This document shows positions 8,431 through 16,822 of a DNA stretch of 64,000 bases, in pieces. Both the position numbers and the translations under genes were made by a program. Every line of letters begins with the position of its first letter. The first letter of the stretch is position 1. The notes under the pieces were generated by a model. That model made no database searches, was not told the DNA's origin, and saw only the letters and a list, made by a program, of their open reading frames with translations. This DNA comes from Microbacterium sp. 11MF. Lineage in GTDB: Bacteria; Actinomycetota; Actinomycetes; Actinomycetales; Microbacteriaceae. The stretch is taken from positions 62,001 through 126,000 of the forward strand of contig NZ_KB911461.1 in NCBI RefSeq assembly GCF_000383475.1, given 5' to 3'.

Positions 8431-8882
8431 GCGCCCATCCTCGCCGCGACCGCCGACACCCGTTCGTCCGGCGGGAGGGTCCCGGGTCGGAGTCGAGGGG
8501 GGAGATCGACTCGACGAACCGGGCCCCCGGATGCGTCACTGCGACGTGCAGAAACGCGATCCCGCGCGGACACCCGGGGCTGGGTTGTCGGCGACGATAC
8601 GCGCACGCACGCCGGGGCGGAACCCTCTATGGACGAACCCGGCTGGAGAGGGGCGTCCCCCTGACCCCAGCCGGGTCGTGTCGCTGTAGCGTGGCCCGCA
8701 CGCGGGAACGCCTGGAATCCCCCAGAAACCAGTCCGGGTGCGGGCTAACCAGCTCCCCAACTGTTGGTCTACAGCAGGACGAATATAGAACCTCGCGAGG
8801 AGCGATTTGTCCCCCTTTCGGGGGACAAGCCAGATGTGCTAAAAACTTCTCCCCACTCCCGCGAGGCGGCCAGGATGGAGGG
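8431..8882. other. 452-bp gene-free interval with two strong hairpins
   Basis: There is no convincing gene in this interval between two divergent genes. It holds a 10-bp perfect inverted repeat (8637-8646 ACCCGGCTGG with 8667-8676) whose loop has an inner GGGG/CCCC stem. It also holds a 9-bp hairpin at 8807-8828, TTGTCCCCC-TTTC-GGGGGACAA. The stretch from 8700 is less GC-rich than its surroundings. It may be a long 5-prime leader of the oxidoreductase gene or a small RNA. Confidence 0.5.
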
Positions 8883-9461
8883 ATGTCCACCCTCATCGTC
8901 GTCGCACACCCCGATCCGGCCTCCCTCACCCACCACGTCGCGAAGCGTCTCGCGGCGACGCTCGCCCCGGGTGACGTCGAGGTCGCCGATCTCGCCGCCG
9001 AGGGCTTCGACCCGCGATTCTCCCCCGCCGACCGGCACTCGTACGCCGTCGCGGGCGAGTACCCGGACGACGTGGCAGCCGAGATCGCGAGGATCGAGCG
9101 CGCGGACCACATCGTCCTCGTCTTCCCCGTGTTCTGGTGGTCGATGCCCGCCCTCCTGAAGGGCTGGATCGATCGCGTGTTCGTCAACGGCTGGGCATTC
9201 GGCGTCGGTGAGGGCGGCGGCATCCGTCCCGGACTCGGACGTCTGACCGCGCACCTGGTTCCCCTCGCGGGGTCGGATGCGGCGCTCTACGAACGGCGCG
9301 GGTACGACGTCTCGTTCTCGACGCAGATCGCGACCGGCATCTTCGACTACTGCGGCATCCGGCGCGGACTCACCGAGTTTCTGTACGAAGCGGATGCCGG
9401 TGTCGCGGCATCCGACATCGACACGGCTGTCGAGCGCATCACGGCTGCCATCCGCGGCTGA
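8883..9461 (+). CDS. Flavodoxin-fold NAD(P)H-dependent oxidoreductase
   Basis: 192 residues of the KefF/MdaB/NQO1-like family. The N-terminus STLIVVAHPDPASLTH forms the FMN phosphate loop, followed by FPVFWWSMPALLKGWIDRVF, the family hallmark around the flavin. Such enzymes reduce quinones or other electrophiles with NAD(P)H. An unusually long structured upstream region precedes the ATG. The gene converges with the carboxylesterase, with 25 bp between stops. Confidence 0.88.
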   Translation: MSTLIVVAHPDPASLTHHVAKRLAATLAPGDVEVADLAAEGFDPRFSPADRHSYAVAGEYPDDVAAEIARIERADHIVLVFPVFWWSMPALLKGWIDRVFVNGWAFGVGEGGGIRPGLGRLTAHLVPLAGSDAALYERRGYDVSFSTQIATGIFDYCGIRRGLTEFLYEADAGVAASDIDTAVERITAAIRG

Positions 9462-9486
9462 GAGCTCGCCGGCCTCACCGCAATCC

Positions 9487-10902
9487 TCATCGGAAGGCGT
9501 CGACGACCTCTGTGCGGCGCTGCGGAACGGTCTGCGAGACGGAGTCGAATACGCGGGTCGCGCGCGTCGCCCCGAAGGCCGGCCAGCCCGGGTCGCCGGT
9601 GCGGATGAACGACACCCACGCGCCGTGCATCTCGTCGGCGAGGGACTGCGGGGCGTCCTCTCCCGAGAGCGCCACCGCGTCGGGGCCGCTCAGCCGGCCG
9701 AACGCGAACGCGATCTCGACGGCGTGCGCGGCGCGCAGACCGCGGACGGGGCTCTGCCAGGCGAACTCGTACACGAAGGTGCGTTCGGGGCGGCCCTGCG
9801 CGAGCCGCGTCGCGGGCGCGCGCAGGATCTTGTCGCTGAGCGCCTGACCGAGCGCTTCGGCGCCGCGTGAGCCGTCGGCCCGGGCCGCGCGCATCGCACC
9901 TACCGGGATCCGCCCGAACAGGGCGAGGGCGGCGACCTTGAGCGGGCCGAGCGCGGCGATCGCGGCCGGCGACAGCCAGAGTCGGTACTCGTCGGTGTTG
10001 GTGCCGAGGAGGATCGGGGCCGCGGCATCCGTCAGCGCCTTCTCGGGAGCGCGGGGCACCGACGCGGGGGCGAGGGCGAGGGCGAAGCCGCCGACGGGGA
10101 TCGGCGACGACTTCCGCGTCAGCTCGAGTCGGGCCTCGACGAGCCGCTGCGGGCTGACGGTGGCGAACGCATCTCGGGTCGCGGGGATGCCGAGGTGCTT
10201 CGCGATCGCCCGGGTGACGCGGCCGGCGCGTTCGGGGGTCGACGCGTCGAGCGGCCCGGACTGGATGATCGCGCCGTGCGCGCGCTCGCCGATGCGGGGG
10301 ATCGCCATGGCGGCAGCGACCAGTGCACCACCGGCGGACTCGCCCATGAGGGTGACGCGCTCGGGGTCGCCGCCGAACGCGGCGATCTCGCGGAACACCC
10401 AGTCCACGGCCGCCCCGACATCGAGCAGCCCGAGGTTGCGAGGCACCCCGTCGAGCACCGAGAACCCCTCGCTCCCCAGGCGGTAGTTGAGCGAGACGAA
10501 GACGACACCGTCGCGGGCGAACGTCGTACCGTCGTACCCCTCGAGCGCCGCCGTGCCGCGCTCGAGGGCGCCACCGTGCACCCACACCACGACGGGGGCG
10601 GCGTCGGCATCCGCGGGGGTCCAGACGTTGACGGTCAGGATGTCCTCGCCTGGGATCTCGACGCTGCTCAGCAACGTCGCCGAATCGCCCTGGTACGGAC
10701 TCTGAGGTGCGGTGGGCCCCAATCCGGTCGCCTCGCGCACACCCTCCCACGCACGTGCCGGGACGGGGGCGGCGAACCGCCGGTCGCCGAAAGGCGGTTC
10801 CGCGTAGCGGATGCCGAGGAACCGGCGGACGCCGGCGCTCTCCGTCCCGGCGACGGTGCCCGTCGTGAGGGTGACGCGGGGTGAGGGGTGAGGCATCGGC
10901 AT
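9487..10902 (-). CDS. Type-B carboxylesterase / lipase family protein
   Basis: A 471-residue alpha/beta hydrolase of the carboxylesterase/PnbA family. The oxyanion region is VVVWVHGGA (about 104-112) and the nucleophile elbow GESAGG holds Ser189. The N-terminal GVRRFLGIRYAEPP block is family-typical. It hydrolyses carboxylic esters; the natural substrate is unknown. No signal peptide is visible, so it should be cytoplasmic. A second ATG six bases downstream of the first is an alternative start. Confidence 0.9.
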   Translation of the reverse strand: MPMPHPSPRVTLTTGTVAGTESAGVRRFLGIRYAEPPFGDRRFAAPVPARAWEGVREATGLGPTAPQSPYQGDSATLLSSVEIPGEDILTVNVWTPADADAAPVVVWVHGGALERGTAALEGYDGTTFARDGVVFVSLNYRLGSEGFSVLDGVPRNLGLLDVGAAVDWVFREIAAFGGDPERVTLMGESAGGALVAAAMAIPRIGERAHGAIIQSGPLDASTPERAGRVTRAIAKHLGIPATRDAFATVSPQRLVEARLELTRKSSPIPVGGFALALAPASVPRAPEKALTDAAAPILLGTNTDEYRLWLSPAAIAALGPLKVAALALFGRIPVGAMRAARADGSRGAEALGQALSDKILRAPATRLAQGRPERTFVYEFAWQSPVRGLRAAHAVEIAFAFGRLSGPDAVALSGEDAPQSLADEMHGAWVSFIRTGDPGWPAFGATRATRVFDSVSQTVPQRRTEVVDAFR

Positions 10903-11052
10903 CCTTCCGAGACGGCGCGGCGGATGATGGCCGCGGCAGTCATCGTGGCATCCGGGGCTATGCGAACGCCATGCTCGGGTGACGGACGCCGACGGGCGCG
11001 GACCCCGAAGGATCCGCGCCCGGAGCGAGGGATGCCGCGCCGCGGCATCCGC

Positions 11053-11805
11053 TCAGTCGTCGATCTCGGTGGCGATGACCTTCCCGCCGGCGTCGAGGGT
11101 GACCTCGACGATCTGGCGGTCACCGGTGAGGATCGACACGTCGAACGGCGAGCGGTTGTCGTCGTCGGCGTCGATCTCGAGGACGCGGCCGGGCTGCTCG
11201 GCCAGTGCGGCGTCGACCATGGTCGCGAGGGTCTTCGCGTCGAGCACGTTCTTCGGGGCGCGGTCGTCCGCGTCAGCGGCCTCGGTCTCGCGGACGACGG
11301 CCTTCCCGTCGGCGCTCACGTGCACCTCGGTCTCGGCGCCGTCGGGTGCCGTCAGGGTGACGTCCCAGCTGCCGTCGCGGTCGGCGTCGATCGAGGTCGG
11401 AGCACCGTCGGCCACGCCCTTCGCGGCGCTGACGGCGGCGCTGAGCTCGTCGGCGCTCGCCGCGCCGATGGATCCGGATGCCGCACCCGCCGCGTCGTCG
11501 TCCGCGCGGTCGTCGGTGCGGTCGTCGTCGGTGTCCGTCGTCGTCGCGGCGGGGACCCCGCTGGACGGGGCGTCGGACAGCCGGCTCGAGGCGACACTGT
11601 CGAGACCGTCCTCGTCGCGGTCGTCGGCCACCGCGGAGCCGATGGCGACGCCCCCTCCGACGAGGAGGAGCGCGCCGAGCGTGGCGCCGCCCGCGATGAG
11701 GGCCTTGCGTCCGCGCCGCTTCGGGGCGGTGGGGGCCTCGGCGATGGTCGCGTACTGCTCGGTGGGGGCGGTGGTCTGGTCGGGGGTGGTGTTGTTCTCG
11801 CTCAT
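11053..11805 (-). CDS. Membrane-anchored PepSY-type protein
   Basis: The protein has 250 residues. A cytoplasmic tail of about 35 residues is followed by a membrane span (KALIAGGATLGALLLVGGGVAIG), an acidic low-complexity linker (TTTDTDDDRTDDRADDD), and two PepSY-like repeats. Each repeat has the ALAAAL-helix / strand-strand pattern (DVTLTAPDGAETEVHV; FDVSILTGDRQIVEVTLDAGGKVI). PepSY domains often sit next to two-component systems. The nearest one, at 12.4-14.4 kb, shares an identical promoter arrangement, so this is a likely target. Its role, perhaps sensing or inhibiting an envelope process, is unknown. Confidence 0.82.
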   Translation of the reverse strand: MSENNTTPDQTTAPTEQYATIAEAPTAPKRRGRKALIAGGATLGALLLVGGGVAIGSAVADDRDEDGLDSVASSRLSDAPSSGVPAATTTDTDDDRTDDRADDDAAGAASGSIGAASADELSAAVSAAKGVADGAPTSIDADRDGSWDVTLTAPDGAETEVHVSADGKAVVRETEAADADDRAPKNVLDAKTLATMVDAALAEQPGRVLEIDADDDNRSPFDVSILTGDRQIVEVTLDAGGKVIATEIDD

Positions 11806-11828
11806 GACCCCAGAGTGCCGAGTGGGCA

Positions 11829-11857
11829 CTGAAGCGGACCTGAAGCGACCTGAAGCC
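11829..11857 (-). promoter_or_regulatory. Direct-repeat response-regulator box upstream of PepSY gene
   Basis: CTGAAGCG occurs at 11829-11836 and 11840-11847, and CTGAAGCC at 11850-11857, with spacing of 11 and 10 bp; a mirror CTTCAG lies at 11860-11865. Read toward the PepSY gene, CGCTTCAG ends 23 nt before its ATG, and CACTCT stands six bases before the ATG as a possible -10. The same layout precedes the response regulator gene. OmpR-family regulators bind tandem direct repeats of this period. Confidence 0.65.
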
Positions 11858-11890
11858 GTCTTCAGGATGCCGGGGTGAGAGGATCGACGG

Positions 11891-12403
11891 ATGTCCGAGA
11901 GCCTCTCCTCCGCCGCCTTCCCCCTCGACCGCGACGCCGCCGACCGGATGTGGGCCGACTACCGCGCGGCGCACCCTGCCGCCGCTGCGGCCGGAGCCGA
12001 GTACACCGTCGAGCACTTCGGCGACAGCCCGCGCCTGGCTGACCAGCTGCTCGACGCCGTCCTGAACGGTCCCAAGCGGGCGACCTCCGAGCTGGTCGCC
12101 GAGTTCTCCGAGCACGGCGACCCGCTGCCGCGGATCGGCTCGCACTGGATCGCATGCGATGGCACGGGCGCCCCGCGGATCATCATCCGCAGCACGGAGC
12201 TGCGCGTCGGGCCCTTCGCGAGCGCCGACGCGGCGTTCGCGTTCGACGAGGGCGAGGACGACCGGTCGTTCGTGAGCTGGCAGCGCGAGCACCGTCGCTA
12301 CTTCACGCGGGTCGCCGCCGCGCGCGGCGCGGAGTGGTCGGAGGACGACGAGATCGTCTTCGAGCGCTTCGCCGTGGTCTGGCCGCCCGAGCACGCCGAC
12401 TGA
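11891..12403 (+). CDS. ASCH domain-containing protein
   Basis: A 170-residue cytoplasmic protein of the ASCH (PUA-like, beta-barrel) family. Characteristic blocks are NGPKRATSEL, PRIGSHWIACDGTGAP and EGEDDRSFVSWQREHRRYF. ASCH domains are proposed to bind RNA or modified nucleosides, and some members hydrolyse N4-acetylcytidine. It is divergent from the PepSY gene, and the direct repeats lie between them. It is not otherwise linked to the neighbouring two-component system, on which it converges. Confidence 0.88.
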   Translation: MSESLSSAAFPLDRDAADRMWADYRAAHPAAAAAGAEYTVEHFGDSPRLADQLLDAVLNGPKRATSELVAEFSEHGDPLPRIGSHWIACDGTGAPRIIIRSTELRVGPFASADAAFAFDEGEDDRSFVSWQREHRRYFTRVAAARGAEWSEDDEIVFERFAVVWPPEHAD

Positions 12404-12436
12404 GTCTCAGCGGTCCGGCTCAGCCGACGGCGGGGA

Positions 12437-13765
12437 TCAGCCTGCCGCCGGCAGCCGAACCGTGAAGCGTGCGCCGCCCCAGGGCGACTCGCCCACCGCG
12501 ACGGTGCCGCCGGAGGCCCGCACCACGCCCGCGACGATCGCGAGGCCGAGGCCACTGCCCCCGGCATCCCGCGCCCGTCCCTCGTCGAGACGCACGAAAC
12601 GTTCGAACACGCGCTCGCGCTCTGACGCGGGGATCCCGCTGCCGTCGTCGTCGACCGTCAGTACCGCGTCCGCTCCGTCGCGCGCGACGCCGACGGCGAC
12701 GAGGGATGCCGCGTGCCGGGCCGCGTTGTCGGCCAGGTTGCGGGCGATGCGGCCGAGCAGGCGTTCGTCGCCCACGACCTGCACCGCCGTGATCGCGGAG
12801 CCGTCGACCGTGACCCCGGCGGCACGCAGGCGCGACACCTCGGCGAGCGCGAGGTCGTCGAGGTCGACGACTCCTCGCCGCTGCGGAGCCTGTTCGTCGA
12901 GGCGGGTCAGCACGAGGAGGCCGTCGACGAGGTCCTGCATCCGCACACCCTCGGCGGCCACCACTTCGGCGAGGTCGTCGAGCGTCGTCGCATCGGGATG
13001 GGCGCGGGCGAGCTCGGCGTGCTGTCGCATGGTCGCGAGCGGGGAGCGCAGCTCGTGCGAGGCATCCGACACGAACCGGCGCTGCGCGGTCGCGGATGCG
13101 TCGAGCCGGTCGAGCATGCGGTTCATCGTGACGGCCAGCGCGGCGATCTCGTCGCCCGACGAAGGCTCGGGCACGCGACGGTCGAGTCGGTCGGCGGTGA
13201 TGTCCTCGACCTCGCGACGGATCCGGCCCACGGGACGGAGCGCCCGCCCGACGACCCACCAGGTGACGGCGGCGACCACGAGGACGACGAGCAGAGTGGA
13301 TGCCGCGAGCAGCCAGCCCGCCGTGGCGAGCGTGGCCTCGTCGCCGTCGACCGGAGTCGCCAGCACGACCCGCATGTCGTCGTCGGTCTCCTCCACGACG
13401 ATGAGGACCGGGTCGCCGTCGTACGTCACGACCTCGCCGTCGCGATCCGCGGGCAGGGTGCCGTCCTCCGCGTCCTCGGATGCCGCGATCACACGACCCG
13501 ACTCGTCGATCACCTGCACGATGTCGTCATCGAGGTCGGGGATGCCGGCGGTGCCCGTGTCGTCGATGCGGGTGGTCAGCTCGGAGGCGCGCGTCTCGGC
13601 CGCTCGGGTGGTCGCGTCCCGCACCTCCGAACCCAGCACCGCGCTGAACCCGATCGACGCGAGAATCATGACGACCGCGACGATGACGGTCGCGGCGGCG
13701 GTGATGCGCGCTCGCAGCGTGCGGAGCACCGGCATCCGTCCGCTCGTGGACGCGGGGTCAGCCAC
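12437..13765 (-). CDS. Two-component sensor histidine kinase
   Basis: A 442-residue membrane histidine kinase. Span 1 (ITAAATVIVAVVMILASI) is followed by an extracytoplasmic acidic sensor region, span 2 (LLAASTLLVVLVVAAVTWW) and HAMP. The DHp domain carries phospho-His in SDASHELRSPLATM. The ATPase domain has an N box (NLADNAARHA), G1 (DDDGSGIP) and G2 (GGSGLGLAI). The GTG at 13765 overlaps the end of the response regulator gene by 8 nt, so the pair is coupled. The Asp/Glu-rich sensor domain could detect cations or antimicrobial peptides, but that is a guess. Confidence 0.92.
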   Translation of the reverse strand: MADPASTSGRMPVLRTLRARITAAATVIVAVVMILASIGFSAVLGSEVRDATTRAAETRASELTTRIDDTGTAGIPDLDDDIVQVIDESGRVIAASEDAEDGTLPADRDGEVVTYDGDPVLIVVEETDDDMRVVLATPVDGDEATLATAGWLLAASTLLVVLVVAAVTWWVVGRALRPVGRIRREVEDITADRLDRRVPEPSSGDEIAALAVTMNRMLDRLDASATAQRRFVSDASHELRSPLATMRQHAELARAHPDATTLDDLAEVVAAEGVRMQDLVDGLLVLTRLDEQAPQRRGVVDLDDLALAEVSRLRAAGVTVDGSAITAVQVVGDERLLGRIARNLADNAARHAASLVAVGVARDGADAVLTVDDDGSGIPASERERVFERFVRLDEGRARDAGGSGLGLAIVAGVVRASGGTVAVGESPWGGARFTVRLPAAG

Positions 13766-14435
13766 CGTCGGCCGCCAGTCGGTAGCCGGCGCCGCGCACC
13801 GTCTCGATCGCGGTCCGGTCGAACGGTCGGTCGAGCTTGCGGCGCAGGTGCCCGACGTACACCTCGACGATGTTCGGGTCGCCGTCGAAGTCGTCGTCCC
13901 AGACACCGGCGATGAGGTCGCGCTTGGAGACGACCTGTCCCTTGTGGCGGATGAGGTGCAGCAGCACGGCGAACTCGCGAGAGGTCAGTTCGATCGCGGT
14001 GTCGCCGCGGTGGACGCGTCGCGCGGCCGGGTCGACGTGCAGGTCGCCGGCCTCGAGCGCGACGGGGCGCTCGACTCCGCCGCGGCGGATGAGGGCGCGG
14101 AGCCGCGCGACCAGCACGGGGTAGGAGAACGGCTTCGTGACGTAGTCGTCTGCTCCGGCATCGAGGGCGTCGACCTGGTCCCACTCGCCGTCCTTGGCGG
14201 TCAGCATGAGGACGGGGGTCCAGTTCTCCTCGGCTCGCAGCGCCTCGCAGACCTTCCATCCGCTCATCCCCGGCATCATGAGGTCGAGCACAATCGCGTC
14301 GTACCGCGTCTCGCGGGCGCGCCACAGTCCATCGACGCCGTTGTGCGCGACGTCGACGGCGAAGCCCTCGGCCTCGAGCCCGCGCCGTACGCCGTCGGCC
14401 AGGCGCACCTCGTCGTCGACCACCAGAACACGCAT
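13758..14435 (-). CDS. OmpR-family response regulator
   Basis: A 225-residue regulator. The receiver domain (about 1-115) has the acidic pair VDDE, phospho-acceptor Asp51 in VLDLMMPG, and the conserved Lys in YVTKPFS. The PhoB-type winged helix is C-terminal (LTSREFAVLLHLIRHKGQVVS, ending RGAGYRL). It is partner to the coupled histidine kinase downstream. Two CTGAAGCG boxes start 24 bases before its ATG, which suggests autoregulation. The ATG at 14435 begins right at the receiver (MRVLVVDDE). Confidence 0.94.
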   Translation of the reverse strand: MRVLVVDDEVRLADGVRRGLEAEGFAVDVAHNGVDGLWRARETRYDAIVLDLMMPGMSGWKVCEALRAEENWTPVLMLTAKDGEWDQVDALDAGADDYVTKPFSYPVLVARLRALIRRGGVERPVALEAGDLHVDPAARRVHRGDTAIELTSREFAVLLHLIRHKGQVVSKRDLIAGVWDDDFDGDPNIVEVYVGHLRRKLDRPFDRTAIETVRGAGYRLAADGG

Positions 14436-14458
14436 GCGCCCAGTGTGACGTGCGCACG

Positions 14459-14477
14459 CTGAAGCGGGGCTGAAGCG
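14459..14477 (-). promoter_or_regulatory. Direct-repeat box upstream of the response regulator
   Basis: CTGAAGCG is found at 14459-14466 and 14470-14477 (11-bp period), with a weaker CTGAACGC at 14501-14508. On the gene strand CGCTTCAG ends 23 nt before the ATG, and CACACT stands six bases before the ATG. This is the same geometry as upstream of the PepSY gene. The divergent E1alpha gene starts about 100 bp away and could share control. Confidence 0.65.
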
Positions 14478-14578
14478 TCGCATCCCGCGACCGGCTTGTC
14501 CTGAACGCACGGCGAATCGCGGCATCCGTTGTCGACCTCATGCAGAACCGGCCATGCGTGGGGGGTTAGCGTGGGAGG

Positions 14579-15718
14579 GTGACCCCCTCGTTCGAGGCTC
14601 CGGCCGAAGCATCCGACGTCGTCCGCGTCCTCGCCGCCGACGGTTCGTACGCCCCCAGTGAGGCGGCCGAACGCTACCTCCCCCTCATCGACGCGCTGAC
14701 CGACGCCGAGCTCGAGACGTTCTACCGCGACATGGTCGTGGTGCGCGCCTTCGACCGGCAGGCGACCAACCTGCAGCGGCAGGGACAGCTCGCCCTGTGG
14801 CCCCCGTCCCTCGGACAGGAGGCCGCGCAGGTCGGTTCGGTGCGCGCCGCCCGCGCGCACGACCACGTCTTCCCGTCCTACCGCGAGCACGTCGTCGTGA
14901 CGACCCGCGGCGTCGACCCGATCGACATCATCCGCCTGATGCGCGGCTTGACGCACGGCGGCTGGAACCCGGCCGACCACCAGAACACGCACATCTACAC
15001 GCTCGTCCTCGGTGCGCAGACCCTGCACGCGACGGGCCTCGGCATGGGCCTCGTCTTCGACGGCCGCACCGGTACCGGCGACCCCGAGAAGGACGAGGCG
15101 GTCATCGTCTACTACGGCGACGGCGCCTCGAGCCAGGGCGACGTGCACGAGGCGATGGTCTTCGCGGCCAGCTACCAGACGCCGCAGGTCTTCTTCCTGC
15201 AGAACAACCACTGGGCGATCTCGGTGCCCGTCTCGACCCAGTCGCGCGTGCCTCTCGCTCGCCGCGGCGAGGGCTACGGCATCCCGTCGGTGAGGGTCGA
15301 CGGCAACGACGTCCTCGCCAGCTACGCCGTCAGCAAGCTCGCCCTCGACGAGGCGCGCGCCGGTGGCGGTCCCCGCGCGATCGAGGCGCTCACCTATCGG
15401 ATGGGCGCGCACACGACGAGCGACGACCCGACCAAGTACCGCACGAGCGACGAAGAGCAGTCGTGGGCCGAGCGCGACCCGATCGCGCGCATGCGGGCCT
15501 TTTTGCAGAACCGCGGCACACCGGCTTCCTTCTTCGACGAGGTGGATGCCGCAGCCGCCGCCTACGCCGACGACGTGCGCGTGCGCACCAACGCCCTCGG
15601 CGACATCCCGACGGGCATCATGTTCGACCATGTCTACGGCGACGCCCACCCGCTCGTGCAGGAGCAGCAGCGCTGGCTCGCCGAGTACGAGGCATCCCTC
15701 GAGGAGGGGAACGCGTGA
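14579..15718 (+). CDS. 2-Oxoacid dehydrogenase E1 component, alpha subunit
   Basis: A 379-residue ThDP-dependent E1 alpha subunit of the heterotetrameric type. The ThDP motif GDGASSQGD...NN (QNNHWAIS) is intact, and the phosphorylation-loop equivalent is YRMGAHTTSDDPTKYR. With E1beta and E2 it oxidatively decarboxylates a 2-oxoacid, either pyruvate or branched-chain 2-oxoacids; actinobacterial sequences of this type are annotated both ways. Most actinobacteria use AceE for pyruvate, so a branched-chain role is plausible. GTG start; the stop overlaps the E1beta start (GTGA). Confidence 0.92.
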   Translation: MTPSFEAPAEASDVVRVLAADGSYAPSEAAERYLPLIDALTDAELETFYRDMVVVRAFDRQATNLQRQGQLALWPPSLGQEAAQVGSVRAARAHDHVFPSYREHVVVTTRGVDPIDIIRLMRGLTHGGWNPADHQNTHIYTLVLGAQTLHATGLGMGLVFDGRTGTGDPEKDEAVIVYYGDGASSQGDVHEAMVFAASYQTPQVFFLQNNHWAISVPVSTQSRVPLARRGEGYGIPSVRVDGNDVLASYAVSKLALDEARAGGGPRAIEALTYRMGAHTTSDDPTKYRTSDEEQSWAERDPIARMRAFLQNRGTPASFFDEVDAAAAAYADDVRVRTNALGDIPTGIMFDHVYGDAHPLVQEQQRWLAEYEASLEEGNA

Positions 15719-16698
15719 GCGACATCCAGACCCTGCCCTTCGCGAAGGCGCTCAACGCGGGCCTTCGCGCGGCGATGACCGCGGACGACCACGTCCTGCT
15801 GATGGGCGAGGACATCGGTCCGCTCGGCGGCGTGTTCCGCGTGACCGAGGGCCTGCACGCCGAGTTCGGCTCGCAGCGGGTGCTCGACACACCCTTGGCC
15901 GAGTCCGGCATCGTCGGCACCGCGATCGGTCTCGCAATGGCTGGATTCCGTCCCGTCATCGAGATCCAGTTCGACGGCTTCGTCTTCCCCGCGTTCGACC
16001 AGATCACGACGCAGCTCGCGAAGCTCACGAACCGCCACGAGGGGAACGCGAACTTCCCCGTCGTCATCCGCATCCCCTACGGCGGGCACATCGGCGCCGT
16101 CGAGCACCACCAGGAGAGCCCCGAGGCGTACTTCGCGCACACCCCGGGTCTGCGGGTCGTGTCGCCGTCGACGCCGAACGACGCGTACTGGATGATCCAG
16201 GACGCGATCGCCTCGCCCGACCCGGTCATCTTCCTCGAGCCCAAGGCGAAGTACTGGATGAAGGGCGAGGTCGACGTCGCCGAACGCGCCCTGCCGCTCC
16301 ATGCCTCGCGCGTCGTCCGCAAGGGCACCGATGTGACCCTCGTCGGTCACGGCGCCATGGTCACGACTCTCCTGCAGGCGGCCGCGCTCGCCGAGGGTGA
16401 GGGCACATCGTGCGAGGTCATCGACGTCCGCTCGCTCGCGCCGATCGATTACGAGCCGATCCTCGAGTCCGTCCGCCGCACCGGGCGCATGATCTACGCC
16501 CAGGAGGCCCCCGGCAACGTGTCGGTGGGCTCCGAGGTCGCGGCGACCGTCATGGAGAAGGCGTTCTACGCCCTCGAGGCGCCGGTCCTGCGGGTCTCGG
16601 GCTTCGACGTGCCGTTCCCGCCCGCGAAGCTCGAGGGCCAGTACCTCCCCGACGCCGACCGCATCCTCGAGGCCGTCGACCGCGCCCTCGCCTACTGA
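15715..16698 (+). CDS. 2-Oxoacid dehydrogenase E1 component, beta subunit
   Basis: A 327-residue transketolase-like beta subunit. Typical blocks are [20 protein letters not shown] near the N-terminus, [11 protein letters not shown], and [17 protein letters not shown]. The C-terminal domain ends in [18 protein letters not shown]. It completes the ThDP site with the alpha subunit and binds E2. Its GTG overlaps the alpha stop by four bases. A 124-bp gap with an inverted repeat separates it from E2. Confidence 0.93.
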   Translation: MSDIQTLPFAKALNAGLRAAMTADDHVLLMGEDIGPLGGVFRVTEGLHAEFGSQRVLDTPLAESGIVGTAIGLAMAGFRPVIEIQFDGFVFPAFDQITTQLAKLTNRHEGNANFPVVIRIPYGGHIGAVEHHQESPEAYFAHTPGLRVVSPSTPNDAYWMIQDAIASPDPVIFLEPKAKYWMKGEVDVAERALPLHASRVVRKGTDVTLVGHGAMVTTLLQAAALAEGEGTSCEVIDVRSLAPIDYEPILESVRRTGRMIYAQEAPGNVSVGSEVAATVMEKAFYALEAPVLRVSGFDVPFPPAKLEGQYLPDADRILEAVDRALAY

Positions 16699-16736
16699 CC
16701 CCCGACGATGCCCCCCTACCCGCGACCCCCGCACGT

Positions 16737-16809
16737 CCGCGAGACTGCACGTGTGCGCCGAGACTGCGGCGTCAGCCCGCTGTCTCGACGCGCGGCTGCA
16801 GTCTCGCGG
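16737..16809. repeat. 13-bp inverted repeat inside the E1-E2 gap
   Basis: CCGCGAGACTGCA at 16737-16749 is perfectly complementary to 16797-16809. A further GAGACTGC lies at 16760-16767 and a TGTCTCG at about 16791. The unit resembles short palindromic extragenic elements rather than a simple terminator, as the spacer is 47 nt. It could trim or attenuate the operon transcript between E1beta and E2. Confidence 0.65.
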
Positions 16810-16822
16810 GGATGGAGATGAC

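Noticed and set aside
8536..8760. Small minus-strand frame in the 452-bp gap
   Set aside because: No ribosome-binding site, no family motif, and it is interrupted by a strong hairpin region.
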